NCBI RefSeq assembly: GCF_030580865.1
Contig: NZ_JAUQSY010000019.1
Location: forward strand, 1-64,000
Length of the DNA: 64,000 bases
Direction: 5' to 3'
Source of the DNA: Hymenobacter aranciens
GTDB taxonomy: Bacteria > Bacteroidota > Bacteroidia > Cytophagales > Hymenobacteraceae
This document shows positions 1-8,514 of this stretch, piece by piece. The number at the start of each line of letters is the position of its first letter. Within the stretch, counting starts at the first letter, position 1. The notes beneath the pieces are model-generated. The model did not search any database, was not told where the DNA came from, and saw only the letters and a program-made list of their open reading frames with translations. A program made the translations under genes and the position numbers.

Positions 1-20
1 TTTTATGACCCCACTCGAAT

Positions 21-317
21 TTAAACAAGCAGCTTAACCTCTACTAACGACTGGCTTGCCGAATGGGGAAGCGTACAGCCCGCTTTCTGCAGCTCATTGA
101 CCACGGTTGCGAAGTCAACATCTAATCCCTTGCGCTGTAGTTCCAGGATAGCCCGGTATACATGCTGGTGGGCTGGGAAGTGAAAAATATCGACCTGAGA
201 GCCAAAACTTTCCTGAATAATGCGTAGTGCTGGCGCTTCGAGCAGCGCTGCGCCGAGTACTGCCTCTTCAAGTGTGCGGTCGTTGAGAGGGTGTAAGGAT
301 TGGTCGGCAGATTTCAT
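21..317 (-). CDS. DnaB N-terminal-domain-like protein
   Basis: 98 aa. The sequence around EEAVLGAALLEAPAL, followed by PAHQHVYRAILELQRKG and the VDFATVVNELQKAG segment, matches the helical N-terminal domain of replicative DnaB helicases, which docks primase and helps form the hexamer. The P-loop helicase domain is absent: the frame stops at position 21. Either this is a free-standing N-domain or a frameshift separates it from a helicase domain beyond the window edge. Its start ATG overlaps the TGA of the upstream gene (ATGA), so the two are translationally coupled and probably act together in element replication. Confidence 0.6.
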   Translation of the reverse strand: MKSADQSLHPLNDRTLEEAVLGAALLEAPALRIIQESFGSQVDIFHFPAHQHVYRAILELQRKGLDVDFATVVNELQKAGCTLPHSASQSLVEVKLLV

Positions 318-1078
318 AGGATAGGCTGCTGAACAGTGCCTTTGGCGTGCAAGTCGCCAATGCTGCCGTGGAGAGTGGGAGAGGAGCTACTAGCTTGCGC
401 GGCCAACAGGAGCGCATCCTTTGCCCGGTCATTGTTCAGGTAGCTGATAATCCATTTCCGCCAGCGGGGGAGGGATAGAGCTAGGGTATTGTCGCGAGCC
501 GTTGCGAGCATTTGCAGGCGGTAGGTTTCGATATCCACGTGCGCATAGTTACCTTCTCGCAGAATGCGAACAAAGTGCTCGGCATTCACTAGGGGACTAT
601 CATCAGCACTCAGTTCATCCGTCGTCGTGCGCGGACCGACTGTCTGGTTTGATAAGGAAGAACGAGTTTTCTTTACTGATGAGGCAGTATTTTCCAGCCT
701 ATCGGGGAGCTGACAAGTCCCATAACCCTCGCTCAACACCGGAAAAGACTGGAGTTTACTACGACTATTTTCCAGGGTATCATCAGCGCCTAGTAGGTGG
801 TCATGGGTAGCCAGCCAGTAGGTGGTGGGGTAGCGCTTATGGCCTGGCTGATAAGTAAGCAGACCAGCGCTTTGAAGCTTAGTCCGCGCGGCTATCAGCG
901 TTTTTTCGGTAATGTTTAGGCTGACGTACAGCAGCTGATTGGAGTGTTGGAAGGGGTTCTTCCAGCGGAGGCCGTTGCATATAGCAAGCAAGGCAAAATA
1001 TAGGGCCGTTTCGGCGGGGGTAAAGCTTGCTTCGCGGTGTCGTTGCCAGAAGCGATTGAGGAGTTTAATGTAATCCAT
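314..1078 (-). CDS. winged-helix replication-type protein (DnaD/RepA-like)
   Basis: 254 aa. The N-terminal 85 residues form a winged-helix-like unit with conserved segments LLAICNGLRW, SNQLLYVSLNITEKTLIAARTKL (in parts) and GHKRYPTTYWL; the rest is low-complexity then helical. The same N-terminal pattern occurs in the prophage protein at 22034-22801 (AICNKLRW, GVSEKSLISAR, GHKRNPTIYRL), also beside a DnaB-family gene. In Bacteroidota mobile elements such proteins usually sit in replication modules and resemble DnaD/helicase-loader or replication-initiation proteins. The exact role is inferred. It overlaps the downstream DnaB-domain gene by 4 bp. Confidence 0.55.
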   Translation of the reverse strand: MDYIKLLNRFWQRHREASFTPAETALYFALLAICNGLRWKNPFQHSNQLLYVSLNITEKTLIAARTKLQSAGLLTYQPGHKRYPTTYWLATHDHLLGADDTLENSRSKLQSFPVLSEGYGTCQLPDRLENTASSVKKTRSSLSNQTVGPRTTTDELSADDSPLVNAEHFVRILREGNYAHVDIETYRLQMLATARDNTLALSLPRWRKWIISYLNNDRAKDALLLAAQASSSSPTLHGSIGDLHAKGTVQQPIL

Positions 1079-1254
1079 GATGGATTCAAAGTGAACTGCA
1101 GAGCTGAAGCCTCGTAAAGGCCAGAATTCTGAAGCAGGTCATGCGCCCGAAAGAGGGATAGCATGAGATAAAGGCGATGATTGGGGCGCCTCAAGGCAAT
1201 GAGGGCTAGGGTAGGTGCCGAACCGTAGAGAGCTACAGAATATGCGCCATACAT

Positions 1255-1566
1255 TTAGCGGCTTTTTCTGCCAGTCTTTACCGTGCGCTGCTGGCCTTGC
1301 AAGGCCGCTAATACCTCATGGCGCTTGAGGTAAGTGCGCCCCCCAATTTTGTAGTAGCACAGCAGGCCTTTGCGCTTCCACTCGTGAACGGTCTGCAGGC
1401 AGACGTCGAGCATGGCGGCAGCTTCTCGCACCGTGAGTAGTTGTTCGGCCTCAGGCTCCTTCGAGGAAGGGATGGCCAATGTGTTCTGGACTTCCCCACG
1501 CACTAAGGCGCGGAGGTCTTCCAGTAGTTGGGTGTAGAGTACACCCGATAAAATGACTTGTTGCAT
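1255..1566 (-). CDS. excisionase-family HTH DNA-binding protein
   Basis: 103 aa with the start at the ATG at 1566, which begins MQQVILSG; a longer frame to 1632 adds an unlikely N-terminus. Residues about 45-90 carry the MerR/Xis-type helix-turn-helix: LTVREAAAMLDVCLQTVHEWKRKG followed by a wing with GGRTYLKRHEV (HTH_17 family). Such proteins are recombination directionality factors or small regulators next to integrases in Bacteroidota elements. It lies two genes downstream of the recombinase at 2514-3749, fitting a role in excision or replication control. Confidence 0.75.
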   Translation of the reverse strand: MQQVILSGVLYTQLLEDLRALVRGEVQNTLAIPSSKEPEAEQLLTVREAAAMLDVCLQTVHEWKRKGLLCYYKIGGRTYLKRHEVLAALQGQQRTVKTGRKSR

Positions 1567-1687
1567 GGTATCGCACTTCGGGGTTGTGAGCGAAGTGGGA
1601 CAAAGGTGGGGTCCTAGCGAATCAGCCTGCAAGCGACCATCTATCGGATAATCTATCCCCGGCCTAAATCATCTATTATTTGTCGGC

Positions 1688-2494
1688 TTAGCTCGGCATC
1701 AGGCGGCGAGCGGTAAGCTCGGCAGCCGTTAGAGCCATGTAGTCCCCGGCAGCTAGTTTTTGCTTGTAAAGGACCGTGCGAACTTCGACGCCGTAGCGTT
1801 GACCAAAGAATTCGTTCAGTTCAGCGACGGTACCCGTAACCAGTCCTCTAGCATACAAGGCCCGGTGAAATCCTATCAGGGCGCTCTTTTTCTTAGGGCC
1901 AAGTATATAGCGGCCGTGTTTTATAAGCCCGACCGTCGTGGCAATTTCATCAGCCAGTTCAAGGGTAAGTGGCGCTAGGCAAGGGTTGCCCAAGACCGAC
2001 GCCGCTGGCGCTTGCTCCGCAGCGACCTGCCGAGCCGCCCGGCTTTTAAGTTGGTCAAGCAAGCGAAGCGCCCGGCCCACCGCTGGCGACTTAAGCGCGT
2101 CAGCGGCGCGCAGGATGTCGGCCAGATAGCCATAGCCAAGCTTGTCCTGAAGTTCGGGGTGTGCGGCGCAGAATTCCCTCAAGTAAGGTTCAATATCGTG
2201 CAGGGGTCGGCTGCTCACCTGCGTGTAAAAAGCCGCATCAAAGTCTTTGTGAAAAGGTGTCTGCCGCCCAAAATATGCGTGACGCTCCTGCAAGCGAGTT
2301 TCGAACAGGTCGTCGGCGCGCTCGCCACCTTCTTCGTACCAAGCGGTACGGATATCCATCATAAGGCAATGCATCGCCTGCCAACTCATGGTAGCCGTGT
2401 TTTTAATGCCAAAAGCAGCAGCTACCCGGCGAGCCACCGCTAGTACAGCGGCATCCTGCCGCGCACGATAAAGGGTAATTTCTTCGTCGGTCAT
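1688..2494 (-). CDS. unknown protein, C-terminus weakly RteC-like
   Basis: 268 aa from the ATG at 2494 (MTDEEITLYRA); the longer frame to 2545 overlaps the recombinase end and is less likely. No signal peptide or membrane segment is visible. The C-terminal 70 residues contain GPKKKSALIGFHRALYARGL followed by an acidic helix and FFGQRYGVEV. This spacing recalls the C-terminal region of RteC-type regulators of Bacteroides conjugative elements, but the resemblance is by eye only. Its place between integrase and excisionase-like gene suggests an element-specific regulator. Confidence 0.4.
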   Translation of the reverse strand: MTDEEITLYRARQDAAVLAVARRVAAAFGIKNTATMSWQAMHCLMMDIRTAWYEEGGERADDLFETRLQERHAYFGRQTPFHKDFDAAFYTQVSSRPLHDIEPYLREFCAAHPELQDKLGYGYLADILRAADALKSPAVGRALRLLDQLKSRAARQVAAEQAPAASVLGNPCLAPLTLELADEIATTVGLIKHGRYILGPKKKSALIGFHRALYARGLVTGTVAELNEFFGQRYGVEVRTVLYKQKLAAGDYMALTAAELTARRLMPS

Positions 2495-2513
2495 GTGAAG
2501 AGTAACGCTTTTA

Positions 2514-3749
2514 TTACACCCGGGCCGGCTCGTACACGCGGGCAAATTCAGTTAGCACGGCATCCTCGGTTACGTTCACATACCGGCTGAATGACTTCAG
2601 GTCTTTGTGGCCGGTGATTTTCATAATCAGTTCGGGCCGGAGCTGGTCCTCCAGCGCCAGCGTTACGAAGGTTCGGCGGGCAGTGTGGGTGGTTACGAAC
2701 TCGTATTTGGGTGCCGTGTGCGCGTAACGCTTGCCCCCAGCGTAGTGAATGCGCTCGGTGAGTGTTTCGATGCCAGCCAGGGCCGCTAGCTCTTTCAGGT
2801 AGCGATTCAATGTCTGATTCGGCAAAGGGCGCAGAGTGCCATCTACTACCCGTTCCAGTAGTGGCCGTGCTTCTGGTCGGATGGGTATAATAAGCGTGGT
2901 GCGCGTTTTCTGGGTCGTCAGTCGCAAGCGGTCCGGTTGAATGTGCTCGGGGCGGAGGGCGGCAACGTCCGAAAAACGCAGCCCCGTGTAGACCCCCAGC
3001 AGAAACAGGGCCCGGGCATTGTCAAGGGGGCGGTGCTGGGTCAGGTCCAACGTGGCCAGGGCCATTACCTCGGCCCGGGTGAGCGTGAGAATATCAGGCT
3101 CCCGGCGCTGCCAGCTTATTTTTTTATACTCCGGATTGACTGGATACCCCTGCTCACTGGCCCAGCCCAGAAAGCACTTAAGAATAACCAAATTTTTGCG
3201 CACAGCCGTATCCCGGAGCTGACGGTGCGTAAGCAGGTACTCGGCCAGGCGCTTGGCGAACGCAGTACCAACAGCCTGAAAGGTCAGCATACTCTTGCCC
3301 GTGGCCTGCAGGTCGCGCAGGTGACGTAGGGTTGTGCGGTAGGTGCGAAGGGTGTTCGGCGTATGGGTAAGGGCGCGGCCGGTTATCCAGTCGGCAAATA
3401 ACTCCAGCATTCCAGCGGTAGTCGTGGTGCCCGGTGAAGCGTCAGGAGCAGCAGAGGCAATGGCTTCCTTCAACTGAGAAGCTGTTGGCAGCAGCCCTTC
3501 GGCGCGATATTGACCGTAGCAGTCCAATAGGCTCGTCTCAGCCGTATCAAGAGCATCGTTTAAGTGTCCGTTTCCCTCGTTCCCGCGCCCCCGAACTTGT
3601 GCCCGCTGGGCATCCTTAACCCACTTCGCGGGGTGGATACTTAAGCCCGTGTACACCTTGATGCGGCCGCCTTCGTGGGCCAGGAAAGCGAAGATTGCCG
3701 TTGGGCGGTCGACCTTGGGGTCCTTTAGGTGAAACGACACAGTTGCCAT
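2514..3749 (-). CDS. tyrosine recombinase / integrase
   Basis: 411 aa. An arm-type DNA-binding region (1-100), a SAM-like core-binding domain (about 110-205) and a catalytic domain (220-411). Catalytic residues are visible in order: Arg258 (TGLRFSD), Lys281, His355-Arg358 (HTARR), His381 (GHK) and nucleophile Tyr390 (FSRYVNV). This is the Bacteroidota phage/ICE integrase architecture. It is the element gene nearest the inferred right boundary and is read away from it, as usual for an integrase next to its attachment site. Confidence 0.9.
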   Translation of the reverse strand: MATVSFHLKDPKVDRPTAIFAFLAHEGGRIKVYTGLSIHPAKWVKDAQRAQVRGRGNEGNGHLNDALDTAETSLLDCYGQYRAEGLLPTASQLKEAIASAAPDASPGTTTTAGMLELFADWITGRALTHTPNTLRTYRTTLRHLRDLQATGKSMLTFQAVGTAFAKRLAEYLLTHRQLRDTAVRKNLVILKCFLGWASEQGYPVNPEYKKISWQRREPDILTLTRAEVMALATLDLTQHRPLDNARALFLLGVYTGLRFSDVAALRPEHIQPDRLRLTTQKTRTTLIIPIRPEARPLLERVVDGTLRPLPNQTLNRYLKELAALAGIETLTERIHYAGGKRYAHTAPKYEFVTTHTARRTFVTLALEDQLRPELIMKITGHKDLKSFSRYVNVTEDAVLTEFARVYEPARV

Positions 3750-3940
3750 AGTTTTGCAGTGTTGGTTACGGCTTCAAATGTAACACAGAACAACAAAATC
3801 CGGGGTACAGCTGGGGGTACAATAAAGCCGTTTCAAGCCGACCGTCTTCCGACACAAACCGACTAGTGAAATAAGAAAAACCCCTTCACGTGCTACTAGA
3901 GGCTGTTTTTTGCTCAGAAGCAATCGGGTTTCATCAAGTG

Positions 3941-3962
3941 GTTCGATTCTTAGCGCGACCAC
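3941..3962 (+). other. tRNA 3'-end-like sequence, candidate attachment site
   Basis: The sequence GTTCGATTCTTAGCGCGACC looks like the T-loop, T-stem 3' strand and acceptor 3' strand of a tRNA, but no matching 5' half or T-stem partner lies upstream, so it is not a whole tRNA. It sits between the integrase and a terminator and marks the change to host genes. This is what a displaced tRNA 3' end looks like after integration; the intact tRNA would then be at the far end of the element, outside the window. A 20-of-22 match recurs at 24421-24442 on the other strand. Confidence 0.4.
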
Positions 3963-3973
3963 TTTTTTAATTC

Positions 3974-4010
3974 AAAAACCGCCCCGGCAAGCTGCTGAGG
4001 CGGTTTTTTT
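3974..4010 (+). terminator. rho-independent terminator
   Basis: AAAAACCGCC pairs with GGCGGTTTTT around a 15-nt loop, followed by a run of seven T. It lies directly behind the tRNA-like 3' end, as tRNA terminators usually do. The remainder of 3750-4040 has no convincing gene. Confidence 0.75.
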
Positions 4011-4040
4011 GTTGCAGATGCAGGGTAGTTGGTTTCAACA

Positions 4041-4481
4041 CTACTTAGCGCTGAAGCGCACGCCGCTGTAGAGCACCGGGCTGGACTGGGTTTTCAGGGG
4101 CTCGATGCGGACGCGGCGGTTGTTGTCGCGTACGTTGGCAAGCTGGAGCAGAGGAGTGTAATCGGCGGTGGCGCCGTGGGCAGTGCGAATAAAAAAGTCG
4201 TGGACCTGACGGGTTTGGGAGTTGAAGCTTACGAGCAGCGTGGTCGTGTCGCGGGCGAATATTTTGGTCCACTCGGTGGGGCCACTCTGGTACTGGCGGG
4301 CGTTGGGGTCGTCGGCGCGGCCCTGGGTTTTGCCGAGCAGGCTGGAACGAACTTGGTCAATGTCCTGGCCCAGCAGAGCAGGCACGTCGAACACGGCGCC
4401 GCCGGCAGTGGGGCTGCTGGGGCGGTCGGCGACGGCGCAGCTGGTGAGGAGCAGGAGGGCGAAAAAAGCAAGATAGCGCAT
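4041..4481 (-). CDS. small lipoprotein, unknown function
   Basis: 146 aa from the ATG at 4481 (MRYLAFFALLLL), chosen because it gives a typical lipoprotein signal peptide with lipobox LTSC; an upstream ATG at 4514 adds an unneeded extension. The mature part (about 130 aa) shows segments such as FDVPALLGQDIDQVRSSL and TEWTKIFARDTTTLLVSF, which suggest a compact beta-rich domain. No family is recognised. Host gene; divergent from the small gene at 4590. Confidence 0.65.
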   Translation of the reverse strand: MRYLAFFALLLLTSCAVADRPSSPTAGGAVFDVPALLGQDIDQVRSSLLGKTQGRADDPNARQYQSGPTEWTKIFARDTTTLLVSFNSQTRQVHDFFIRTAHGATADYTPLLQLANVRDNNRRVRIEPLKTQSSPVLYSGVRFSAK

Positions 4482-4589
4482 GGTGGGACGAAGCAAAATG
4501 TGAAAAGCAGCCAAGTGCGGCTTGCGGCTGCCTACGCGGGATTACGGCCGGAGTTCCGTTCTTTACGGCTCTCTCAAGCATCTTTCATT

Positions 4590-4811
4590 ATGCCCTTCGT
4601 ACAAATTGATGGCAAGCTGAGCTGGGTCAACGACCAGCCCCAGCCCGCCAAGGCCCAACGCCAGCTTATCGAGCAGGCTGCCCAATTGCTGGCCAGTCAG
4701 GAAGCTAAAAGTGACTACGCCTGCGTGCCACTGACACCGCCGGGCCAGGCGCCGGTGAGCGTGTGTTTCCGGCGAGAGGGTGACGAATGGGTGTTTGATA
4801 AGATGGAATAG
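4590..4811 (+). CDS. small conserved-type hypothetical protein
   Basis: 73 aa starting MPFVQIDGKLSW and ending VFDKME. The start is the first ATG after the divergent lipoprotein gene; the frame is open far upstream but that part is antisense to the lipoprotein. It is short, soluble and acidic/basic mixed, with two hydrophobic beta-like strands (YACVPLT, VSVCFRR). Function unknown. Confidence 0.55.
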   Translation: MPFVQIDGKLSWVNDQPQPAKAQRQLIEQAAQLLASQEAKSDYACVPLTPPGQAPVSVCFRREGDEWVFDKME

Positions 4812-4890
4812 AAACGAGGGGCGGTAGCATCTTTAGGGGAGCGGGGCCGTATAGCAAGGCCAACTATTCTTTCCATTTTCCCGAATTACC

Positions 4891-5595
4891 ATGAACACCA
4901 AGCCTCTTTTCGCCGCTTTTGCCCTGAGTTTTGCCGTAGCCGCTCCCAGTTTCGCGCAGGACATGAAAACCAAAAGCGACGGCGACAAAACCAAAACCAC
5001 TACCAAAGGCATGACGGTGAAAACCAAAGCTGAAGCCGATGGTAAAATGAAAGTTAAAGGCAAGTCGGATGACGGCGCCAAGATGAAAGCTACCACCAAG
5101 CCGCGCGAAGATGGCCCGGGCATGAGTGGCAAAGGCGTGATGGTGGGCGGTGCCCTGATGAGGCCCGACAAAGACATCGTGGACAACGCTGCTGGCTCAA
5201 AAGAGCACACCACGCTGGTAGCCGCCGTGAAAGCCGCTAACCTCGTAACCACGCTGAAAAGCGCCGGGCCTTTCACCGTATTCGCGCCCACCGATGCCGC
5301 CTTCAACAAGCTGCCCGGTGGCGCTTTGAACAACTTGCTGCAGCCCGATATGCAGCCCATGCTGGCCAAAATCCTGACGTACCATGTGGTGGCGGGCCGC
5401 CTATTGGCCTCCGACCTCAAAGATGGTCAGACCCTGACCACTGTGGAGGGCGAAACGCTACAGGTAGAACGTAAAGGCAACATGGTGATGCTGACCGATG
5501 CCAAAGGTGGCACGGCTAACGTGACCATTCCCAACGTGGTATCGAGCAACGGCGTGACGCACGTTATTGATACTGTGCTGATGCCGGCTAAGTAG
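4891..5595 (+). CDS. secreted fasciclin (FAS1) domain protein
   Basis: 234 aa. Signal peptide (1-22, ending SFAQ), a Lys/Thr/Asp-rich linker (23-90) and one FAS1 domain (about 95-232). FAS1 hallmarks are visible: TLVAAVKAANLVTTL, the H1 motif GPFTVFAPTDAAFNKLP, LTYHVVAGRL, and the H2 region near NVVSSNGVTHVIDTVLMP. Such proteins are extracellular or periplasmic adhesion-type proteins common in Bacteroidota. Monocistronic, with a strong palindromic terminator behind it. Confidence 0.9.
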   Translation: MNTKPLFAAFALSFAVAAPSFAQDMKTKSDGDKTKTTTKGMTVKTKAEADGKMKVKGKSDDGAKMKATTKPREDGPGMSGKGVMVGGALMRPDKDIVDNAAGSKEHTTLVAAVKAANLVTTLKSAGPFTVFAPTDAAFNKLPGGALNNLLQPDMQPMLAKILTYHVVAGRLLASDLKDGQTLTTVEGETLQVERKGNMVMLTDAKGGTANVTIPNVVSSNGVTHVIDTVLMPAK

Positions 5596-5613
5596 CCTGT
5601 TTCATGAGGGAAT

Positions 5614-5674
5614 AGCTTTCCCAATGCAAAAGGCCCGCTACACTGTGTAGCGGGCCTTTTGCATTGGGAAAGCT
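5614..5674. terminator. perfect 61-bp palindrome, bidirectional terminator
   Basis: Two 30-nt arms are perfectly complementary around a single central T. The palindrome lies between two converging genes (fasciclin at 5595 and the T9SS protein at 5701) and each strand ends in an AAAAGG/CCTTTT-rich stem, so it can serve transcripts from both sides. The stem is much longer than a normal terminator. Confidence 0.7.
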
Positions 5675-5700
5675 TGTAAAAAGCTAACAGCTTAAAAAAA

Positions 5701-7671
5701 CTACTGACTGATAACCAGGCGGCGGGTGGCCACGCTGCCATCAGGCAATGCCAGGCGCACGATGTAAACGCCGTTGGGCAGTGCGCCCAGATCCAGCTGA
5801 CGCTGGCCGGCCTGGGCGGCGGGCTGCTCCCAGGCGGTGCGGCCCAGGGCGTCGAGCACGGTGGCGCGGGCAAAAGCCGGGCCTTCGATGCTGACGCTGC
5901 CGCGGCTGGGGTTGGGGTAGAGGCGGAAGGCAGCCGCGTCGCGCACGGGGGGCGTGGTGGCCGAAAGGACGTTGTTATTCATTACGGGCTGCATCATCAG
6001 GGCGCCAGCTACCACGTCGGCGCTGGTTATCTCACTCCATGTGCCATACACTGATTTCCAAAGCGTTTGCGGGGGGATGCGAGTGTTCCGGTCCAGGCCG
6101 TATTCGAGAATGCGGCCCTGGCTGGGCTGCCCGTAACCGACGTAGAAAGTGCCCGTCACCGGCACCGGCGTGTCGAAGGCCAACTCGACGTATTGGCTGC
6201 CGGCGGGCAGCGGGTAATTAATGGCAAAGGATTTCGTAGCCAAAGCAGTATTGGCCGGGTGGCCATTGTCATCAGCCCACACGCCGATGATGACCGAGCG
6301 AGTGGCAAGGTCGGCCGTGAACACCGGGTAAAGCCGCAACGCCTGCACCTGGTCGGCCTGATTGGCCACGAAGCGGTAGGCAAAAAAACCAGGCTGACCG
6401 ACGGCAAGGGCCGGGAAGTTGATGGCCGACTCGGGCGTGCCATCGTCGTAGGCGTAGTAATTGCTCAACGTTACATCGCGGAAGATGGTATCGTTAGGCA
6501 AGGTGCGGGCATCCGTTTCCTGCGACGACAGCACCAGCGTGTAGCGCAGGCGTTTGGCCTCGGGCGTAAGCGGAATGGGCACCTGCGTGGCATCGCCCAC
6601 CAGGTTGGTGACGCGCACGGGCAGCGTGGTGAGGTTGGTCGTGGTATTGCCCCAGGTACCCAGATTGATGCCCGTGCCCAAGTCGCGCACCGTACCCAAC
6701 CATTGCGTGGGGAGCGGCGGCGGCGGCGGGTTCAGGTTCTGCGCCTTAATGCCCAGCTCCGGGTTAAGCTCGCTGCCGGGCGCAGCGGCGTTGTACTGCC
6801 ACACGGGCATGGCCGTGTAGTGCCGCAGCGGGTTGCTGAGGCCGGCATGGTAGAGGGTGTCAATACCAGCGCTGGTGGCTACATCGGCCGTGACGGTATC
6901 GGCGAGGGCGCCGGTGGCGGTATTGGGACCGCGGCCGTTTTCCAGGCGTACGTAGTCCACACTCCAGGTGTCGGCGGCATAGGCCGAGCGGCCGGTGGCG
7001 ATGAAGCGAAACTGAAACGTGCCGTGCAGGTAAGCGGCCTCAATGGGCAGCACCACCTGGCGAAAGGGCAAGGTCCGGCGGTTACTGCCCGCGGGCCGCT
7101 TCGGCCAGCCGGTAGGCGAAAGCCAGCGGCCATTGCTGGCCTTAAACTGCAGGTCGAAGCTCACGTTGCTGCTGCTGGTGCTGCTGGCCGGGGCGCCTAT
7201 GAGGCTGCCTTCCTGCCAGGCGAAGCTCAGGAATATCTGGTCGGCAGCCGAGGCGCCTGCCAGGTCGATGGGCAGCGAGGTCAACGTGTCAGTGGCTGAA
7301 TAGGGCGAGCCGCCGTTCGGGGGGAAATTGGTGTAGCCCGTACCATCGGCCTTCAGCCCGTCGAACGTGACGGCGCCCCGCGTGGGTGGGTTGATAGCGA
7401 AGCGGTTGCTGACCAGCGTGCCCCCGGCCTGCATCCAGAGGTCGGCCCGGGGCGCGCCTTCCAGCGGCGTGGTGAAGTCGTCGAAAAATGGCAGGCTCAG
7501 GGCGGTGGTGCGGCGCTGGTCGGCGCGGCTGGCGGCCGTGGGGGCGTAGCGGGCCCGGCCGGGGTCGGCCCCCAGCGGGCGCACTTCAATCGACTGAGCG
7601 GCGGCGCTGCCGGCCAGCAGCAACAAGGCGGGCAGCACCCCACGGTGCCAGATGCGGAAGAGTAGCGTCAT
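5701..7671 (-). CDS. T9SS-sorted secreted protein
   Basis: 656 aa from the ATG at 7671, which gives a clean signal peptide (MTLLFRIWHRG to SAAAQS) and removes the overlap with the PASTA gene that the 7749 start would cause. The body is beta-rich with adhesin-type segments; the last 75 residues are a type A T9SS sorting domain (FRLYPNPSRGSVSI, then LDLGALPNGVYIVRL and VATRRLVIS). It should be exported by Sec, cross the outer membrane by the type IX system and be anchored or released. The substrate or ligand is unknown. Downstream of the ddl and PASTA genes, same strand. Confidence 0.85.
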   Translation of the reverse strand: MTLLFRIWHRGVLPALLLLAGSAAAQSIEVRPLGADPGRARYAPTAASRADQRRTTALSLPFFDDFTTPLEGAPRADLWMQAGGTLVSNRFAINPPTRGAVTFDGLKADGTGYTNFPPNGGSPYSATDTLTSLPIDLAGASAADQIFLSFAWQEGSLIGAPASSTSSSNVSFDLQFKASNGRWLSPTGWPKRPAGSNRRTLPFRQVVLPIEAAYLHGTFQFRFIATGRSAYAADTWSVDYVRLENGRGPNTATGALADTVTADVATSAGIDTLYHAGLSNPLRHYTAMPVWQYNAAAPGSELNPELGIKAQNLNPPPPPLPTQWLGTVRDLGTGINLGTWGNTTTNLTTLPVRVTNLVGDATQVPIPLTPEAKRLRYTLVLSSQETDARTLPNDTIFRDVTLSNYYAYDDGTPESAINFPALAVGQPGFFAYRFVANQADQVQALRLYPVFTADLATRSVIIGVWADDNGHPANTALATKSFAINYPLPAGSQYVELAFDTPVPVTGTFYVGYGQPSQGRILEYGLDRNTRIPPQTLWKSVYGTWSEITSADVVAGALMMQPVMNNNVLSATTPPVRDAAAFRLYPNPSRGSVSIEGPAFARATVLDALGRTAWEQPAAQAGQRQLDLGALPNGVYIVRLALPDGSVATRRLVISQ

Positions 7672-7733
7672 ACGAAATGCAAAAACCTGTGGGCCCTGTA
7701 ACGTGCCCGAACTCGAAATAATTGCCCTCGACG

Positions 7734-8495
7734 CTATTGGGCAATCCACAAATCCACGAGCTGGCCGGTGCGGGTGGTGGCATCGGGGCCGGCGGCGGGG
7801 CGCTGGCGCACCACGGTGCCGGGCGTCTGGCCCGCCTCGGCGGGCTGCGGGAATTTTTCGCCCACCTGCAGGCCCTGGCCTACCAGTAGGGTAATGGCCT
7901 CATCCTCGGGCATGTTTACGAGGTTGGGTACGGCAAATTCCTGGTTGCCCTGGCCGTCGCCCACCACCAGGTCCACCTTGGTGCCTTTGGCAATGGGAGC
8001 GCCGGGCGCAATTTCCTTACCGTTCACGAGCTGCTTGAGCACGGCGTTCTGGGCCAGGTCGGGCACGAGCTGAATCTGGCCCACCACGAGGTCGTAGCTC
8101 TGCAGGATGAGCTGGGCATTCTTCACCGAGCCGTCGGTGAGCTTGGGCATTTTGATGACCGGCGGGTTTTTCATGCTCACCTGCAGGTATATTTTGCGGC
8201 CCTCCTTCACTTTCTCGCCGGGCGCGGGGTCCTGGGTGAGCACGGTAAAGGGCTGGGTGCTGGGGTTGTAGCTGGAGTCATCGACGAAGTAGGCGAGGTT
8301 GCGCTCGTCGAGGTAGTCTTCGAGGTCGGCCAGCTTCATGCCCGTTACCTTGGGCACGGTGATGGTTTCGCCGTGGTGGGTGGTGATGGGCAGATACACG
8401 TAGAAAAAGCCCAGCACCAGCAGCAGGGCTGCCACGCCAATGATGACGAGGTGCTTGAAAACGTCGGCCGGAGAGTTGGCGGAGAAGAAGGACAT
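7734..8495 (-). CDS. PASTA-domain membrane protein
   Basis: 253 aa from the ATG at 8495 (MSFFSANSPADVFKH). One transmembrane helix near the N-terminus (HLVIIGVAALLLVLGFFYVY) is followed by three PASTA repeats, beginning ITVPKVTGMKLADLEDYL, PVIKMPKLTDGSVKNAQLIL and FAVPNLVNMPEDEAITLL. PASTA domains bind peptidoglycan or muropeptides and usually sit on penicillin-binding proteins or Ser/Thr kinases; here they stand alone on a membrane anchor facing the periplasm. Its neighbour is a D-Ala-D-Ala ligase on the same strand, which supports a cell-wall role. Confidence 0.9.
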   Translation of the reverse strand: MSFFSANSPADVFKHLVIIGVAALLLVLGFFYVYLPITTHHGETITVPKVTGMKLADLEDYLDERNLAYFVDDSSYNPSTQPFTVLTQDPAPGEKVKEGRKIYLQVSMKNPPVIKMPKLTDGSVKNAQLILQSYDLVVGQIQLVPDLAQNAVLKQLVNGKEIAPGAPIAKGTKVDLVVGDGQGNQEFAVPNLVNMPEDEAITLLVGQGLQVGEKFPQPAEAGQTPGTVVRQRPAAGPDATTRTGQLVDLWIAQ

Positions 8496-8514
8496 AGGGA
8501 GTATGAAGAACGTC

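Larger units (their letters stand above)
1..3970. mobile_element. right end of an integrated mobile element (partial)
   Basis: Five minus-strand genes lie here: a DnaB N-domain protein, a winged-helix replication-type protein, an excisionase-like HTH protein, an unknown protein and a tyrosine recombinase. This is the usual content of the recombination/replication end of a phage or integrative element. The recombinase sits next to the inferred right boundary near 3940-3970, where a tRNA-3'-end-like sequence is followed by a terminator and then by ordinary host genes. The other end lies outside the window, so size and type (phage satellite, ICE or prophage remnant) cannot be decided. The boundary is inferred. 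Confidence 0.6.

Noticed and set aside
916..1254. 112-aa minus-strand frame between two left-element genes
   Set aside because: Most of it overlaps the winged-helix gene in another frame and it has no recognisable pattern; kept as non-coding.
3774..3962. 62-aa minus-strand frame next to the left integrase
   Set aside because: It covers the tRNA-like end and AT-rich spacer; no start context or conserved pattern.
6067..7299. Long plus-strand frame over the T9SS protein gene
   Set aside because: Antisense to a gene with signal peptide and sorting domain; its translation shows no family pattern.
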